64,000 nucleotides of DNA, taken from the NCBI GenBank assembly GCA_026119855.1, contig JAOWBW010000180.1, positions 1,364,001 through 1,428,000 on the forward strand, given 5' to 3'. Below are positions 10,904 through 21,250 of the stretch, one piece after another; position 1 is the first letter of the stretch, and each line of letters starts with the position of its first letter. Made by a program: the position numbers and the translations under genes. This DNA is from Campanula takesimana. Its lineage: Eukaryota; Streptophyta; Magnoliopsida; Asterales; Campanulaceae. Below the pieces are notes generated by a model that saw only the letters and a program-made list of their open reading frames with translations, ran no database searches and had not been told where the DNA came from.

Positions 10904-12272
10904 TGTTGGTGTTATGCCCTAGGCATGTTGTTTGTAAAACAAATGTTATTATTTATAACGATATTGAATGTTTGATTATTATGTCTTTTGCATGTTTATT
11001 ATAATAATCTCCGTCCCTGATAATTATGATTAATTATTAGTATAAGTTTAATAGATAATCATATGATGATTATGGTGTATGGGATACAATTAGACTTATG
11101 GGTATTTGTTGGAGAACAAATACTGGACTGACCCCTATAAGATTTATGTCATGGTCACAATGTCATAATTAAGTCTCATATAGTTATATCACTGGAATCT
11201 TTAGACCTGAGGTTATTACAGTCTTCCACATGATGAACATTACGTTTGACATATTCAAACGTTATCCCTAACTGGATAGCTATAAAGAATATGATTGGCA
11301 TAATCGGAATCATGTAGGGAAGAGTAATAAGCCAAGATGGGATTTGTTCCTCGTCAAGAGAGATGTCAAGCTTTGGCCAATCGATGAATGGTATTGATGA
11401 AATGCATGGCCGTGCTCAAATAAGATTTGTATTATCAATACATTAGAGATCGAGAAAGCATTGAACAAATGTAAGTTGACCATTGACCATGGCTTATGTT
11501 CAATAGACATCGTGTAACAAAGAGATTGTATTATGTTCTATTTTAGGAAACTTTGGAGTTCAAAGTTATACTAATTGGGTAGTCATAATGGCTTGCTAGA
11601 GTCCGCTTATGACTTACGAGGTTTGACTGGTTCGGAATCGTTGCCAACTTAGTATAATCCTATTGGGTCACACACGCAGAACGGATAATGAAAAGGAGCG
11701 AAAAACGAAGTAAAACGGATCCTGCCTAAAGGATCCGTACTGATGAATCTGGATGCTTCCAGAAACATCCGTACGGATGGTTTTGCCCGGCATAATCAGT
11801 TTTATGAAAACTCTTGTTGAACAAGAAAACCTAAGTCCTAAAGAGTTTCTGAAACCCCTTGAATATAAATACAAACTGACGGGAATTGTTTCCTAATTGT
11901 TGATTTGATCAATTCCAAAGTCTTTCTTAGAGAAAGAAATCACACATTATATTCTTGGGTTATTGTGATTGATTAATCTCAATTATCAAGTCACAATAAT
12001 AATTAGGAGCTTTGAAGAATCGTTCTTTAACATCGTTGATCAATCCGAAGACCTAGCAGTCAAGTTCAAGAAGGAGTTCTTGAAATCTGTTCGTTGTGTG
12101 GATCACCGGTAGGGGGCGTTTGTCTTAACGCTTAATCCAATTTTTACATAACGATCTACAAGGGTTAATTTCTTTCATCTTGTTATTATGAATTATTATT
12201 CATAGCGGATCTAGGCTATTGGGTTTTATTCATGTCTATCTTCCGCTGCGCATGATTGCACGAAACCCAACA
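10904..12272 (+). repeat. Copia 3' LTR
   Basis: It is 1369 bp long, starts TGTTGG and ends CCCAACA. The TATA box is at 11864-11871 and the ATCCGTAC palindrome pair at 11733 and 11767. The target duplication AATGT follows. Confidence 0.93.
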
Positions 12273-12420
12273 AATGTTCCATCTTGAACCGGGTTCAGAT
12301 TCGACCTCTTGGTCTAAAGCAGGGTCTAAAGCAGGGAATTTTCTGACCTTTCTGTTAAAAGCAGGGCTTTTCTGGAATTTCTTAAGAAAACATGGTTTTC
12401 TGAGACTTTTCTGGAGATCT

Positions 12421-12450
12421 CTCGTACGAGGGAATGATGTCTCGTACGAG
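12421..12450. promoter_or_regulatory. Tat-B CTCGTACGAG doublet upstream of the antisense PMD gene
   Basis: Two perfect CTCGTACGAG palindromes lie at 12421-12430 and 12441-12450, 20 bp apart. The first is 188 bp upstream of the ATG at 12609. The other antisense gene of Tat-B has its doublet at exactly the same distance. Confidence 0.6.
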
Positions 12451-12608
12451 ACTTTTCTATTTTTGCGCAGAACAGAGGCATTTCAAGCGCTGGAAGTGAT
12501 TTTTAAATCACTTTTCCTATTCCATTCTTGGGAGCTTTCGAACCTAGGCGATTTTCTCACTCAAAAATCTCCAATTTCTCCAATTTTGGTTATTCCACAC
12601 CCTCTCCA

Positions 12609-14702
12609 ATGGCCGGTGCTAATCGTTCGCATAAGGAACACCTCTTCGGTAGGCATATGAAGGGTAAAGTGTGGGCGACGGATGAGTTGTGCCCATTCCC
12701 GGAGGACCACGTTTCTCACGCCGTTCGCACTAGGCGGGTAAGGATCTCTTCCCCTGATTGAGTTTCCATGTCAATTTCGTTGCTGCATGTCTCAATTTAG
12801 TGTTCTAGCAATTCGAATTTCACCAATTTTTGCCTAGAATTATCGCTGTTAGGGTTTATTATGCGTGGCTGATATTTCGATAGTATTTCACCCTTGTTGA
12901 TGCTGAAAATCATTGCACTATAGTAGTACATGATTTTGACTGTCGCTTTAGGCTATTCGGCGACTTTTCGGGTAAAATGCTTGAATGAGGATTTTATAGA
13001 TTTTCTGATATCTGTCTCTTTTGTCTCTGTTGTTTGTAATCATTCAGGGTGATAGTACTCACACCATGCATACGGGCTTGAGAATCTCGGACTGAAACCC
13101 TTCTTTGATGGCCTTGTCGGTGAGAGAAGGAATGTGCACTTGCTCCAGGCTATCTGGGAGCATTGGTGGGATAGTACTCACACCATGCATATATGGTGGG
13201 GGAGGTTACCATGACCCCTACTGACTTTCATGCCATTACCGGGCTTGCTATCGTCGGTGAGCCGCTTGAGGTGGATGCGGACTTTGGTCCTAACAGGGAC
13301 GATATGATGCAATTGTTGGGATTCTCTTTGCGTACCCTAGGCAAGGGTGTCCCTCTGAAGGCTTTGAGGGAGAGGGTGGATACATATGTCACCCTTAATG
13401 CTGGCAGATGCATCTCACCGGTACCCGCATTGCAGCTGTCCGTGGCTTTCTATGGTGGGCCTTTTCTGAGACGCTCTTTGCTACTCATGCGTCGACTGCC
13501 CTTTTTACTCTGCTTAGCTGCCTAAGGGACATGCAGCATGTCACTGATGCTAGCTGGGGTTCTGCTGGTTTGGCCCATTGCTATGTGGCTATGGATGAGT
13601 GCTCGCGGGATAGGGAGAACGCTGGCTTGGGCGGCTACAGTCATGCCTGGGACGTATAATACTCATCTTCTTCTGTATTCCTCCTTTATTTCAGCCCTAG
13701 TTTATTTTGATAGCATTCCTCATTTGAGCTATTGTGTATTGACCTCTTTTATGTTTCTCCCATTTTGCAGGCTTGGGGATACGCCATGTTTGGTCTCTTT
13801 ACTTTCAATCTTCGAGACAATACTGTTATGCTCCCCGATACTCTGAGGTGGCGCCGGGATAACAGGGATACCCGTGATGAGCAGGCCGAGGGGGCTGATA
13901 TGATGGTGGAGTGCATGAGGCTATATTTTGACAGGTGGGAGGCCGTCCCAGAGTCCGCTGTTGCCTTATTCCCATGGCGGAGCTTGGGCATTGACCATGT
14001 TTATGGGTTTGCCGGTATGAGGCTATTGATGATTGGCCTTGGAGGGGGATGCTTCTATTTAGGAGAGAGAGTCTCTCGCCAGCAGGGTGGTGGCAGACTC
14101 GACGTCATCGTCCCTCTGGATCCGCCGGCCCATATGCTTAATTCTTATGCCATTGTGGAGGACGAGAGAGGGGACCTCATTATTGGTCAGGATGCCTTTG
14201 ACCTTATGTCCTTGGAGGCTGATTACCAGGACTTCCTTGCTCGTCTCATGCCTCGACTGATTATAGAGGGTGATCAGGCTCAGGCCCAGGGAGTTGTCCA
14301 CGTCCCTTTTCGTCCACATCTTGGACCAGCTTATTTTACCTACAGCGTGATTGAGGGAGTAGAGAGTACCGAGGATCTTCCCGCACAGTATGTTATACCG
14401 GAGGAACTTGTACCTCCTGCCGAGGCGACCATGGTATGATTTTTATGACCCTCCTTCTGTTATTTCCATCATTTTACCAATTCATATCTATGTTTATCAT
14501 TTATCTGAGGATTTTGATACCTTCATTTGTTTCTTCTCAACAGGTGCCCATTGCTGAGTATAGAGAGGTCGCGGGACGGCTTGCCAAATTCATGGCCTAT
14601 GCCAAGAGGATGAAGAGAGAGACAGCAGGGCTGCTCGGACGGTTGGCTCAGCAGACAGCGGAGCTAGCTTCTTGCGGGAAGAGGCCTCGGACTGACGTAT
14701 GA
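12609..14702 (+). pseudogene. Antisense cargo gene of Tat-B: plant mobile domain (PMD/MAIN-like) with introns, frameshifted
   Basis: The gene runs opposite to gag-pol of Tat-B. Pieces match the plant mobile (aminotransferase-like) domain: LKPFFDGLVGERRN, LLQAIWEHWWDSTHTMH, EVTMTPTDFHAITGL, then VRGFLWWAFSETLF, GGYSHAWD and AWGYAMFGLFTFNLRDNTVMLP. Probable introns are 12738-13047 (weak), 13654-13770 and 14434-14543, all GT...AG. The last two join flanking frames cleanly, and the last exon ends in a basic LLGRLAQQTAEL-like tail at 14702. Lesions: a 23-bp block (GATAGTACTCACACCATGCA...) is duplicated at 13051 and 13171, and frameshifts occur near 13195 and 13400-13460. PMD proteins are known as host MAIN/MAIL silencing factors and as transposon passengers; the role here is unknown. 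Confidence 0.72.
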
Positions 14703-15079
14703 CAGTGTGGCGCTGGCGACACGTCTTAGATAGGATTCCCCCATTCTCCCCCCCCTTTTTTGATGATGTAGTTATTGCCTCGGCGTAGGCGAAGACAATC
14801 TTTCTTTTCTTCGGTTTGTACCTATGCAACAATTATTTCCTAACTCTAGCACACAATACATTAGTTGATTTTAGTTTTATTTCTGACTGCGTAAATGTAT
14901 TGACTCACATCCGGTTGGTCAACCAAGGGATAATTTTATGAGGTGGATTCACGTTGGGCCATTTGTATGTGGTGAATGAACTGTTTTGGATGGATTTCAG
15001 AGGTGATTGAGACATGTTTTGACTTGTCGATCAACCTGAAATCTGAGCAGAGTCTCTGTTGTTCTGACTTGGGAGATGC
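14703..15079 (+). other. Spacer between the two antisense cargo genes
   Basis: It contains a short C-run and T-run at about 14740-14760 that could be the 3' end of the upstream gene. No gene is seen. Confidence 0.4.
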
Positions 15080-15177
15080 CTCATACGAGACATCGATGTC
15101 TCGTACGAGCCATCCTTTCAATCTGCGGCTGTTTCTCCTTTTTCTTTGAGGATTTGGTGTCCAAACTTGTATATAAA
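15080..15177 (+). promoter_or_regulatory. Promoter of the antisense DUF7745-like gene: CTCGTACGAG doublet plus TATA box
   Basis: CTCATACGAG (15080-15089) and CTCGTACGAG (15100-15109) lie 20 bp apart, followed by TATATAAA at 15170-15177 and the ATG at 15268. The order of doublet, TATA and start imitates the LTR promoter of the same element. Confidence 0.6.
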
Positions 15178-15267
15178 CACCTCTAGTCCATCCTAGAATA
15201 CCATGCAGCCTTGAATCAGTTCTGGGAACCTTTCTTTTGGAGTAGAATTCTCAACCTTTTGCTCTCA

Positions 15268-16756
15268 ATGGCCCCAAGCAAGTCCGTCCCTTCATCAATA
15301 ATCATTGACGAGTTCTCCTTGGACTTAGAGTTAGTGGAACGCTACAAGAATGATTTAGCAACGTTCTTTCGCTCGTTTAATAAACCTCGCCAAGAGAGAT
15401 TCATGGAGATGTTCGGTTTCAAGATTCTTTTCACCTTGAAGAACCTAAAGCCGGAATGGGACCTCTTAAAGGGAGTTGCACGCTTCTGGGATCCATCAAC
15501 TCACCTCTTCAACTTTTCACTTAATGAGATAGTCCCTACTGTGGAGGAGATGGCGGCTATCTTGGATATGCCTTTGACTGGGGTGATTGTGGTTCCTAAT
15601 TTTGATAAGGTACCAGCGGAGTCTCTTAGGGACTTATTGAGCATTGGCCTTCGTGAGGCTCAGAGTTATGTTCATAACCGCTATATTGATCTCCACGCTT
15701 TGCCTAGGAGACTTAAAGGTCGGGTGACTCGCGGTCACGGTGTGGATTCCCAGTGCTGCCTCTTGGCATTGTGCTTATTTCAGAGCGTGCTTTTCATGAG
15801 CAAGTGTGGCATGGCGAACACGGAGCTCGTGGACATCGTTCTGCAAGCTAGAGGACGGGCCTTCAACATAATCCCTCTTATCTTGGGGGAGACCCTTCAT
15901 GGTCTTGATGAGTTACACCGAACCGGCTCTATGACTCGGGGAAGTCCATTGTTGTTGACTATTTGGCACAGAGAACATTTTAAACTGTTGGAATCTCCGT
16001 TCGATTATTCTCCTTATACTTTCCATAGGCGGAGACTGTTAGTGAAGGGTCTCAGCATTGAGGAGTGGGCTCATCTTTTTGCTAAAGCGGAGACCAATGA
16101 TATCGCTTGGTGCCCATCCTTTTGGAGGGTGAGGAGGTTTGTAGCTAATACCCTCGGGTACGATAGGGTCTTTCTTCCGAGCTTGACGGATTCTTCTTTC
16201 TACTTTGCTCGGAGGGTAATGTGACAATTCGGTCAATAGCAGGACACTTTCTTATCAGGGGGACGGCCTCGAGATGTTTCTTTCATAGACTCAGAGTTCT
16301 CTATGAGCTTGGCTCGCGCTTGCGGGTAAGGCACCACTATGGATCGTTGGACCAATCTTCGTCATGATGGAGGAAGTATCTATTTGTCGGACAAATACTT
16401 AGATTGGTTTCTCTCGGAACTCCGTCCCAATGTCGAGGGTATTGATGAGATCCGTCGCTTTCTGTTGGGGGACCAATTTGAGCCTAGTTTGAATTTGAGG
16501 AAGCTAAGGAGGATCCTTCTAATGTCAGAGCAGATGCCACTCAAGACTTTCTGGAGAGTGACTTTTACGAGAAGAGAGCAAACAGACTTCCCGGTAAACT
16601 CCAAGCTCTAGATAGGCCTCATGTGTTCGCGAGACTGACTCCCTCGGTGTTCAGTCGTCTTGATGTTCCTCCCAGTTTCGAGATACCTTGGTTCAAGAGG
16701 AAGAGGGATGACAAGGCGGATCGTGGTCAAGCCTCTACTAAGTTAAGGAAGAAATA
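15268..16756 (+). pseudogene. Antisense cargo gene of Tat-B: DUF7745-like protein, broken
   Basis: A 319-codon frame starts MAPSKSVP. It has the pattern shared with the Tat-D gene: FGFKILFTLKNLKPEWDLL, a FWD motif, NEIVPTVEEMAAILDMPL, LVDIVLQARGRAFNIIPLIL, GETLHGLDELHRTG, LLLTIWHREHFKL and the HRRRLLVKGL block. It stops at 16222-16224. Homology continues in the same frame through further stops (QFGQ, then GGSIYLSDKYLDWFL), shifts frame near 16590, and ends with a basic KRKRDDKADRGQAS tail at 16756. The domain is usually annotated as DUF7745 and resembles plant-mobile-domain proteins. No function is established. It is transcribed toward the integrase end of pol. Confidence 0.72.
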
Positions 16757-16942
16757 GATCCTTAGGAGTATCGAGAGATTGACAATAGATAGACCAATGT
16801 TTAGACTTTTAGTATTTTATTTATTTTCTTTTGCAAGTTGGTATTCATGTTAGAAACTTTCTTATTGTTTTCTTGAAATACATTCAATTAATAAGAAGAC
16901 AAAACTTTGATTTTATTTATTGAATAGACCGGACCAAAAGGC

Positions 16943-16994
16943 TGCCTACGTTCTCCTTTTACATCAATTAAATAAGGAGCTCAGGTCATCGTAG
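16943..16994 (-). other. CTACG box, Tat-B
   Basis: GCCTACGTTCTCC ... GGAGCTCAGGTCATCGTAG. The outer arms CCTACG/CGTAG and inner CTCC/GGAG can pair. Confidence 0.5.
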
Positions 16995-17038
16995 TTCTCG
17001 TGTAAGAAAGAGAAAAATATATTTGCTGACTGACATGT

Positions 17039-17068
17039 CTCGCATGAGACATAGGTGTCTCTCACGAG
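17039..17068. promoter_or_regulatory. Decayed Tat-B doublet
   Basis: CTCGCATGAG (17039-17048) and CTCTCACGAG (17059-17068) keep the 20-bp spacing but have lost perfect symmetry. They lie between the 3' ends of the cargo gene and pol. Confidence 0.45.
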
Positions 17069-17077
17069 ACTGTCCCC

Positions 17078-17139
17078 TATTATTATATATATATATATAT
17101 ATTATTATTATTATTATTTTTTTTTCTCTTTTTTTTTAA
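17078..17139. repeat. AT and ATT microsatellite with T-run
   Basis: Short TA dinucleotides pass into TTA repeats and then a run of T. Confidence 0.8.
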
Positions 17140-17156
17140 TGCACACCCTGATTTTT

Positions 17157-17261
17157 GTCTAGACCGCCCTTTTAGGTTTTCAATATAGCGGGCTTCTTTT
17201 CTAGTGCTTTCTGCTCTAATTTTTGCCTAGGCTGCCCTTGCGGGTTTTCAACCTAACGAGC
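17157..17261 (-). other. Pol-end box pair, Tat-B
   Basis: Two related 37-bp blocks lie at 17157-17193 and 17225-17261. On the plus strand each has GCCTAGRC near its start, a CGGGTTTTCAA-like middle and a CTAGCGGGC-like end. They lie just beyond the integrase stop, between convergent pol and cargo genes. The same pair occurs in Tat-C and Tat-D. Confidence 0.55.
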
Positions 17262-17292
17262 TTTCCTCTTTTCTTTGGAATAGGGGACGGAC

Positions 17293-18102
17293 TTATGAGT
17301 AGTACTTCTTCAGCTTGTCCATGTTGACGGGCTTCGGCAGTTGATCTCCATCTAGGTCTGCGAGTTGTACCGCTCCTCCGGAGAATATCTTCTTGACTAT
17401 GTAGGGGCCTATCCATCTTGGTCCCCATTTGCCCATAGGATTGAACGGTCCAGGACGATGTTCACGTAGGACAAGGTCCCCTTCTTTAATGTTTCTGGAC
17501 TTGACTTTCTTATTGAATGCTCGGGCCATTCTCCGTTGATACGCTTGGATATGCTCGGCGGCTCGAAGTCATCGTTCATCTAGCAGGGATAGTTATTCAT
17601 AACGGCTGTCTAACCATGCGACCTCGCTCACTTGGTTTTCTAGGAGAACCCTTAGTGATGGTACTTCTAATTCAATTGGCAGCACTGCTTCCATCTCATA
17701 GGCTAGGGCGATGGAGTTTCACCGGTAGGGGTACAAATTGAAGTTCGGTAGCCCCAGAGTACAAAAGGTAGCTTGTCAGGCCAGTCTCTGCCAGTCTTAG
17801 CTATTTTCCTAATGATGGTCTCAATGGTCTTGTTAGCAGCTTCGACTGCTCCATTGGTCTGTGGTCGGTACAGTGATGACTGATGTCTCTCTATTTTGTA
17901 ATCTGCAAGTAGTTAGTCACATTCTTTCTCAAAGTGCGTGCCGTTGACAGATATCATCTCATGAGGTACCCCATATCAGCATATAATGTTGGTCTTAATG
18001 AACTCAGCTACCTTTCTGGCATTCAAGACTTTGTAGGATTGAGCCTCGATCCATTTGGTGAAGTAATCAACGGCGACTAACACGAATGAATGCCCATTAT
18101 GA
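17293..18102 (-). pseudogene. Tat-B integrase, C-terminal two thirds
   Basis: This continues the integrase interrupted by Tat-C (N-terminal part at 31207-31460). The minus strand reads FVLVAVDYFTKW, then NARKVAEF, a TGA stop (17976-17978), YGVPHEMISVNG, a few decayed codons, and RPQTNGAVEAANKTIETI. After further decay comes the C-terminal GDLVLREHRPGP, KWGPRWIGPYIVKK and LDGDQLPKPVNMDKLKKYY, with the stop at 17293. The catalytic Asp expected in DNG is Val (codon 17946-17948), so the enzyme is inactive even apart from the stop. The catalytic Glu in GAVEAANK remains. Confidence 0.85.
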
Positions 18103-18346
18103 CCTGTTGTGAATACGTGTGTTTGTATTTGGGAATATTCATAGTAACATTAAAATTATGAGAGTCGCCACGCCGTTTTAATTATAGCCAAAACATTGAG
18201 AAAAAGCATGTTTAATGGGTTCGGGGGTCAAATTACAACAAGAGAAGAATATTGGACGTTATCACTCCTATTGCCCGAATGATCGGTCTTTCTATCATGA
18301 TGAATGTGTTAGTAGTGTGTTAGTGTTTGAGACCGGATCCGAAGAT

Positions 18347-18387
18347 TGCCTACGTTCCTCTCAACGTGAGAAGCTCAGGTCAGCGTA
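18347..18387 (-). other. CTACG box inside the Tat-C LTR
   Basis: GCCTACGTTCCTC ... GAGAAGCTCAGGTCAGCGTAG. It is repeated at 30308-30348 in the other LTR. Confidence 0.5.
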
Positions 18388-18959
18388 GTTCGAGAAGAAT
18401 TTAGAATAGGCAGAAGAATCGGGATCATGCATAATGAGGGAGGAATTACCTAAAGATTAGGGTTTAGAAGTAGTTCCTAGATCATCCTCGGGTTGATGAA
18501 CCCTAGATCATCATTGGCTATGAAATAACATGTTAACATGAAGATCGCAACCCTAAATATAGCATAAATAAGGTTTTAACCTAGAATATGATGAATATGC
18601 GAAGAACATATTATGAACATATGAATGTCATGCAAAGCATATGAAGAAATATGTTAGGAACATGAATATTATGAAGAACACATGAATAAACATATTAAGA
18701 ATATGAATATTAGGGATCTAAATTAATAATATGGCAAGAACATGAAGAAAAAGTTAGAAAACTTACCTATGTTGGCAAGAAATAAACCTTGGATCTTCTT
18801 GAGTGTTTGAATGCTAATTAGAGAGCAAAATCGTGTTTAAGAACTCCAAAATTCGTACTTAGAGCTCTCAAAATCGGATCCTTAAACCAATAGCCTGGAG
18901 TGGTTTATATAGTAAACTGATGGGAGGATCTGATGGTCCAGATCATCCGGCGCAAGGTT

Positions 18960-19041
18960 GGCCGCCTGGCCATTGTTGAAGACGGTTACAAGAGTGGCCG
19001 CGTGGACAAGATCAACGCGGAGCAATGTTGGCCGCGTGGCC
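18960..19041. promoter_or_regulatory. Tat-C U3 motif triplet GGCCGCGTGGCC
   Basis: GGCCGCCTGGCC (18960), GGCCGCGTGGAC (18996) and GGCCGCGTGGCC (19030) are imperfect palindromes 36 and 34 bp apart. They lie about 50-130 bp upstream of the minus-strand TATA box. Confidence 0.55.
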
Positions 19042-19245
19042 AAGGCTGCCGGCTGACTTGATTCTTAAGCTAGGGTTTCTGCATGGTTTTATGGTAACCC
19101 TAAGTTGCCTATTTTGATAGATTTTGCCATAAATGAGATATTTTTGGGAATCCGGGACAAGTCTTTGTAAGGTTTCTAATTCCTATAAAGTCCTTGTATA
19201 TTTGGGAAAGTCCTAATAAACTCATTTTCAGGTCGGGTACTAACA

Positions 19246-19260
19246 GTAGCCCCTCGGCGA
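19246..19260 (-). other. Tat-C polypurine tract
   Basis: The minus strand reads CGCCGAGGGGCTAC directly before the LTR start TGTTAG. Confidence 0.65.
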
Positions 19261-19367
19261 CGCTTCTTGCAAGGCAATGTGGGGTCGACGATAAAAGAAG
19301 GATCCATCTGAAACATGAGTTTCAAAACAGATGAAAGGTAAGGGAACGGCTGAACCTTGGCAGGCGA

Positions 19368-19564
19368 CCTACGTATCCACGGGGGAATCAAGCCAAACGT
19401 AGTTCAAATCTGATGGAAATTGGGAATAACTGTCCTCTGATGGGGAGCAACGTTTTCTGCTGGGGAAAATGCACCTGCTGGGGATGATAGATGACCACGT
19501 TGGTCGGGTGGCTGGACCTTTTCAGGTTTCCTACGTATCCTCCGAGGAATCAAGCCGGTCGTAG
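19368..19564 (-). other. Two CTACG boxes in the Tat-C 3' UTR
   Basis: The boxes are at 19368-19402 (CCTACGTATCC ... GGGGAATCAAGCCAAACGTAG, with the arms separated by a short loop) and at 19530-19564. Confidence 0.5.
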
Positions 19565-19749
19565 TTCAGAGATCTACTGGGGATAAAACGAGATATCGGA
19601 CTCCTGCTAGGGATAATAAACCTACGGGCACTATCCTGTACGAAGAACGAATCATTCGTAAGCAATGAAGTTATTTGGACTACGCTGTCTAAATAATCCC
19701 AAGATGGAATGGTAAACGCAATCAGGATCGCCAGGGTTCCTGCCGATCG

Positions 19750-21250
19750 CGCTAAAGTAATAGATGTCGGATCTCTCGCGAACAGAAAACGCCGAGGCTT
19801 CTGCCAACCACGATCGATCAAGGATACGTATGTCATAGAGGCGCCGAAGTCTCTACAACCACACAAATCTTAATAATAGATGCTGGATCTTTCGCAAATA
19901 GAAACGCCGAGGCTTCTGCCAATTACGATTGATCTAGGATGGTATGTCATAGAGGCGCCGAAGTCTCTATAACCATACGAATCCTAAAATAGATGCTAGA
20001 TCGCTCGCAAACAGAAACGCCGAGGCTTCTGCCCATCGCGATCGATCTAGGATGCGTATGTCATAGAGGCGCCGAAGTCTCTACAACCATACGAATCCTA
20101 AGCAAATATTAGGAAGTTCTAAAATAATAGATGCTGGATCTCTCGCAAACAGAAACGCCGAGGCTTCTGCCCATTGCGATCGATCTAGGATGCGTATGTC
20201 ATAGAGGCGCCGAAGTCTCTACAACCATACGAATCCTAAGCAAATATTAGGAAGTGCTAAAATAATAGATGCTGGATCTCTCGCAAACAGAAACGCCGAG
20301 GCTTCTGCCCATTGCGATCGATCTAGGATGCGTATGTCATAGAGGCGCCGAAGTCTCTACAACCATACGAATCCTAAGCAAATATTAGGAAGTGCTAAAA
20401 TAATAGATGCTGGATCTCTCGCAAACAGAAACGCCGAGGCTTCTGCCCATTGCGATCGATCTAGGATGCGTATGTCATAGAGGCGCCGAAGTCTCTACAA
20501 CCATACGAATCCTAAGCAAATATTAGGAAGTGCTAAAATAATAGATGCTGGATCTCTCGCAAACAGAAACGCCGAGGCTTCTGCCCATCGCGATCGATCT
20601 AGGATGCGTATGTCATAGAGGCGCCGAAGTCTCTACAACCATACGAATCCTAAGCAAATATTAGGAAGTGCTAAAATAATAGATGCTGGATCTCTCGCAA
20701 ACAGAAACGCCGAGGCTTCTGCCCATCGCGATCGATCTAGGATGCGTATGTCATAGAGGCGCCGAAGTCTCTACAACCATACGAATCCTAAGCAAATATT
20801 AGGAAGTTCTAAAATAATAGATGCTGGATCTCTCGCAAACAGAAACGCCGAGGCTTCTGCCCATCGCGATCGATCTAGGATGCGTATGTCATAGAGGCGC
20901 CGAAGTCTCTACAACCATACGAATCCTAAGCAAATATTAGGAAGTGCTAAAATAATAGATGCTGGATCTCTCGCAAACAGAAACGCCGAGGCTTCTGCCC
21001 ATTGCGATCGATCTAGGATGCGTATGTCACAGAGGCGCCGAAGTCTCTACAACCATACGAATCCTAAGCAAATATTAGGAAGTGCTAAAATAATAGATGC
21101 TGGATCTCTCGCAAACAGAAACGCCGAGGCTTCTGCCCATCGCGATCGATCTAGGATGCGTATGTCATAGAGGCGCCGAAGTCCTACAACCATACGAATC
21201 CTAAGCAAATATTAGGAAGTGCGAATCCTAAGCAAATATTAGGAAGTTTT
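19750..21250. repeat. 138-bp tandem array in the Tat-C 3' UTR
   Basis: Eight almost identical 138-bp units start with ATGCTGGATCTCTCGC at 20131, 20269, 20407, 20545, 20683, 20821, 20959 and 21097. Three more diverged and shorter units precede them (near 19758, 19878 and 19989). The period is exact across all eight. Each unit has AACGCCGAGGCTTCTGCC and AGAGGCGCCGAAGTCTCTAC. The homogeneity points to recent amplification. Such 3' UTR arrays of Tat elements are a known source of plant satellites. Confidence 0.93.

Larger units (their letters stand above)
3991..12272 (+). mobile_element. Ty1/copia retrotransposon, Angela/Tork-like, complete but mutated
   Basis: The LTRs are 3991-5353 and 10904-12272, flanked by perfect AATGT target duplications (3986-3990 and 12273-12277). 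A PBS matching initiator tRNA-Met follows the left LTR and a polypurine tract precedes the right LTR. The internal frame has gag, zinc knuckle, protease, integrase, RT and RNase H in copia order. It contains three in-frame stops in gag and two frameshifts, so this copy is not autonomous. It inserted into the 3' UTR of Tat-B. The lineage call rests on the LTR start (TGTTGG...ATGCCCTAG) and on the style of the RT and RNase H. Confidence 0.92.
18108..19245 (-). repeat. Tat-C 3' LTR
   Basis: It starts TGTGAATACG and ends GTACTAACA on the plus strand. The minus-strand TATA box is at 18904-18911. It contains a CTACG box (18347-18387) and three GGCCGCSTGGMC motifs at 18960, 18996 and 19030. Confidence 0.93.

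Noticed and set aside
20131..21234. Centromeric satellite array
   Set aside because: Only about eleven units lie inside the borders of Tat-C (LTRs and target duplication on both sides), so it is part of the element and not a chromosomal satellite block.
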